Shown here one piece after another: positions 62,260 to 64,000 of a stretch of 64,000 bases of DNA. Each line of letters opens with the position of its first letter. Positions within the stretch are counted from its first letter, which is position 1. The notes beneath the pieces were generated by a model. The model ran no database searches, was not told the origin of the DNA, and saw only the letters and a program-made list of their open reading frames with translations. The translations under genes were made by a program, and so were the position numbers. The stretch comes from Streptomyces zingiberis (GTDB taxonomy: Bacteria > Actinomycetota > Actinomycetes > Streptomycetales > Streptomycetaceae), in the NCBI RefSeq assembly GCF_012034935.1, contig NZ_JAATEN010000001.1, forward strand, positions 124,001 to 188,000, written 5' to 3'.

Positions 62260-63015
62260 ATGGGCCGCCTGGACGGCAGGACCGCCATCGTCACGGGCGG
62301 CGCACGGGGCATCGGCGCCGCCGTCGCCCGGCTGTTCACCGCCGAGGGCGCCGCCGTCCTCGTCGCCGACCTTCTGCGGGAGGAGGGGGAGGCGCTCGCC
62401 GGCGAACTGGGCGCCGCCGCCCGCTTCCATCCACTGGACATCACCGGCGAGGACGACTGGTCCGCCGCCGTCGCCGCGGCCGAGGAGGCCTTCGGCCCCG
62501 TCTCGGTGCTGGTCAACAATGCCGGGATCGTCGAGTTCGCCACCATCGAGGAGCAGCCGCCGGAGCGCTTCCGCCGGGTGGTGGAGGTCAACCTCTACGG
62601 CGCGTGGCTCGGCCTGCGCGCCACCCTGCCCTCCCTGCGCCGGGCGGGCGGCGGCGCGGTCGTCAACGTCTCGTCGACGGCCGGGCTCATGGGCTACGCC
62701 AACCTCGCCGCCTACAGCGCGAGCAAGTGGGGCCTGCGCGGGCTGACGAAGGCCGCGGCCCTGGAGCTGGCCCCGGACCGGGTACGGGTCTGCTCCGTCC
62801 ACCCCGGCCCCATCGCCACCCCGATGACCAGCGGTTTCGAAGAATCCACCATGACCGGCTCGCAGCCGGTGCCACGCTTCGGGCAGCCGGAGGAGGTGGC
62901 GCGGATGATCCTTTTCGTCGCGGCGGACGCCACCTACTCCACCGGTTCGGAGTTCGTCGTGGACGGCGGCGCGACCACGGGCTCGCTGCTGGTGGCCGGG
63001 GGACCGGACAAGTAA
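62260..63015 (+). CDS. SDR family oxidoreductase
   Basis: 251 residues, classical short-chain dehydrogenase. The NAD(P) motif TGGARGIG is at 12-19, NNAG at 86-89, and the catalytic residues N111, S139, Y152 and K156 are in place (NVSSTAG, AYSASKWG). The C-terminal SVHPGPIATPM and YSTGSEFVVDGGATTGS follow the 3-alpha/20-beta-hydroxysteroid dehydrogenase style. ATG 62260 has GGAGGG five bases upstream. It is divergent from ppsA; the substrate is unknown. Confidence 0.94.
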   Translation: MGRLDGRTAIVTGGARGIGAAVARLFTAEGAAVLVADLLREEGEALAGELGAAARFHPLDITGEDDWSAAVAAAEEAFGPVSVLVNNAGIVEFATIEEQPPERFRRVVEVNLYGAWLGLRATLPSLRRAGGGAVVNVSSTAGLMGYANLAAYSASKWGLRGLTKAAALELAPDRVRVCSVHPGPIATPMTSGFEESTMTGSQPVPRFGQPEEVARMILFVAADATYSTGSEFVVDGGATTGSLLVAGGPDK

Positions 63016-63162
63016 CCCCCGGGCCGCCCGCGCCGGGCGGGGAACGGCGCCGGGCCGGGAACCCCGCCGGGCCCTCCCAACACGAGAGATGAGGACTCCG
63101 GGAAAGCCGGGGACGGAAACCGGGAACACCACGCGCATCGCGACTCCGACGGGCAGGCCACC

Positions 63163-64000
63163 ATGACCGCAGCAGCACCGTCGCAGGACGTGCTCACCAC
63201 CGACCTCTACGAGGCCACCATGTGCCTCGCCTACCTCCGCGAGGGCATGACCGGCGAGGCCACGTTCAGCCTCTTCGTCCGCCGCGTCCCGCCCGGGCGC
63301 GGCTTCCTGGTGGCCGCCGGCCTGGAGTCCGCCCTGGACCACCTGGCGCGCCTGCGGGTCGGCCCCGCCGAGGTGGCCGCGTTCGCCGCGGTCATGAACC
63401 GTCCGCCGGAGGAGCTGGCCGTGCTGGACGGCCTGGAGTTCCGCGGCGAGGTCCGCGCCGTGCCCGAGGGCCGCGTGGTGCTGGCCGGGGAACCGCTGCT
63501 GGAGGTCACGGCCCCGCTGCCGCAGGCGCAGCTCGCGGAGACGATCCTGCTCAACCAGGTCAGCCACCGGACCGCGGTGGCGGCCAAGGCGGCGCGCTGC
63601 GTCCTCGCGGCGCGGGGCCGCCCGGTCGTCGACTTCGCGCTGCGCCGCACCCACGGCACGGAGGCCGGGCACGCGATGGCGCGGATCGGCGCGCTCACCG
63701 GTTTCGCCGGCACCAGCGACGTCGCCGCGGCGCACCACCTCGGCCTGCCGGCCATCGGCACCATGGCGCACTCCTACATCGAGGCGTACGAGGACGAGGA
63801 GACGGCCTTCCGCGCCTTCGCCCGCGCCCACCCCGGCCCGGTCACCCTGCTGGCCGACACCTACGACACGGAGGAGGGCGTCCGGACCGCCGCCCGGGTC
63901 CTGCGCGACCTGGGCCTCGGGCCCGGCTGCGCCGTCCGGCTCGACAGCGGCGACCTCGGCGAGCTGGCCAGGCGCTCCCGGCGCATCCTCGACGAGGCGG
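63163..64000 (+). CDS. pncB: Nicotinate phosphoribosyltransferase, partial (runs off window)
   Basis: At least 279 residues, start present and end beyond the window. Salvages nicotinate to nicotinate mononucleotide for NAD synthesis. It starts MTAAAPSQDVLTTDLYEATM and has the NAPRTase motifs PPGRGFLVAAGLE, DFALRRTHGTEAG with the active His region, GTMAHSYIEAYEDEETAF and LLADTYDTEEGV with LDSGDLGELARRSR. The ATG at 63163 lies 147 bases after the SDR stop. The ribosome-binding site is weak (GGCAGG). Confidence 0.95.
   Translation, partial: MTAAAPSQDVLTTDLYEATMCLAYLREGMTGEATFSLFVRRVPPGRGFLVAAGLESALDHLARLRVGPAEVAAFAAVMNRPPEELAVLDGLEFRGEVRAVPEGRVVLAGEPLLEVTAPLPQAQLAETILLNQVSHRTAVAAKAARCVLAARGRPVVDFALRRTHGTEAGHAMARIGALTGFAGTSDVAAAHHLGLPAIGTMAHSYIEAYEDEETAFRAFARAHPGPVTLLADTYDTEEGVRTAARVLRDLGLGPGCAVRLDSGDLGELARRSRRILDEA

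Noticed and set aside
58992..63092. A 1366-codon open frame on the plus strand
   Set aside because: Antisense to PEP synthase and overlapping the SDR gene in another frame. The real genes have family motifs and this frame has none.

Overview
The window is high-GC actinomycete chromosome, almost certainly from a Streptomyces or close relative. Evidence is third-position G/C bias, GTG and TTG starts, many start/stop overlaps (ATGA, GTGA), XRE/DUF5753 regulators paired with DUF397 proteins, and a housekeeping order (sigma/anti-sigma pair, asd, lysC, DUF5063, recR, ybaB, dnaX, SRP RNA, tRNA-Ser) that recalls the core chromosome of Streptomyces. No intact mobile element, CRISPR array or biosynthetic cluster is present; the right end cuts a nicotinate phosphoribosyltransferase gene.

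Left part (1-18.8 kb): a class A penicillin-binding protein, a YqeY protein, a metallophosphoesterase and tRNA-Pro(CGG), followed by an accessory stretch. That stretch holds transposase remnants, a divergent aldo/keto reductase-TetR pair with twin palindromes, a MazG-like gene read in frame with a broken ATP-binding gene, a frameshifted XRE regulator with a tandemly duplicated DUF397 gene, and a Tat-exported amine oxidase. It continues with a persulfide/sulfide detoxification regulon (rhodanese-DUF2892, CstR-like sensor, TauE exporter, rhodanese, CstB-like persulfide dioxygenase-rhodanese, DUF302 protein) sharing TACCCCC/GGGGGTA operators. Two DJ-1/PfpI proteins and decayed gene ends (a transpeptidase KTG tail and a zinc-ribbon tail) close it.

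Middle (18.8-40.1 kb): a five-gene overlapping operon (ECF sigma, zf-HC2 membrane protein, ABC ATPase, two membrane proteins), mgtE, a hydrolase-TetR operon with twin operators, a Tat FAD oxidase, an NhaP2-type antiporter, a two-component system, a thiamine-binding MTH1187 protein, a methyltransferase, an S9 peptidase, SURF1, and a sigma/membrane anti-sigma-like pair.

Right part (40.1-64 kb): the aspartate pathway operon lysC-asd, a second XRE/DUF397 set, a Xi-class GST, the recR/ybaB/dnaX repair and replication genes, SRP RNA and tRNA-Ser(GGA). A SigK-RskA-like system follows, beside a fasciclin lipoprotein and a membrane molybdopterin oxidoreductase, which recalls the mycobacterial SigK regulon. 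The end carries an Mrr-like nuclease, a DUF72 protein, a PEP synthase, an SDR and the partial nicotinate phosphoribosyltransferase.

The strongest system-level signal is the operator-linked persulfide regulon at 11.6-15.8 kb. Coordinates of starts were chosen from ribosome-binding sites, overlap with upstream stops and domain boundaries; several remain judgement calls and are marked so.
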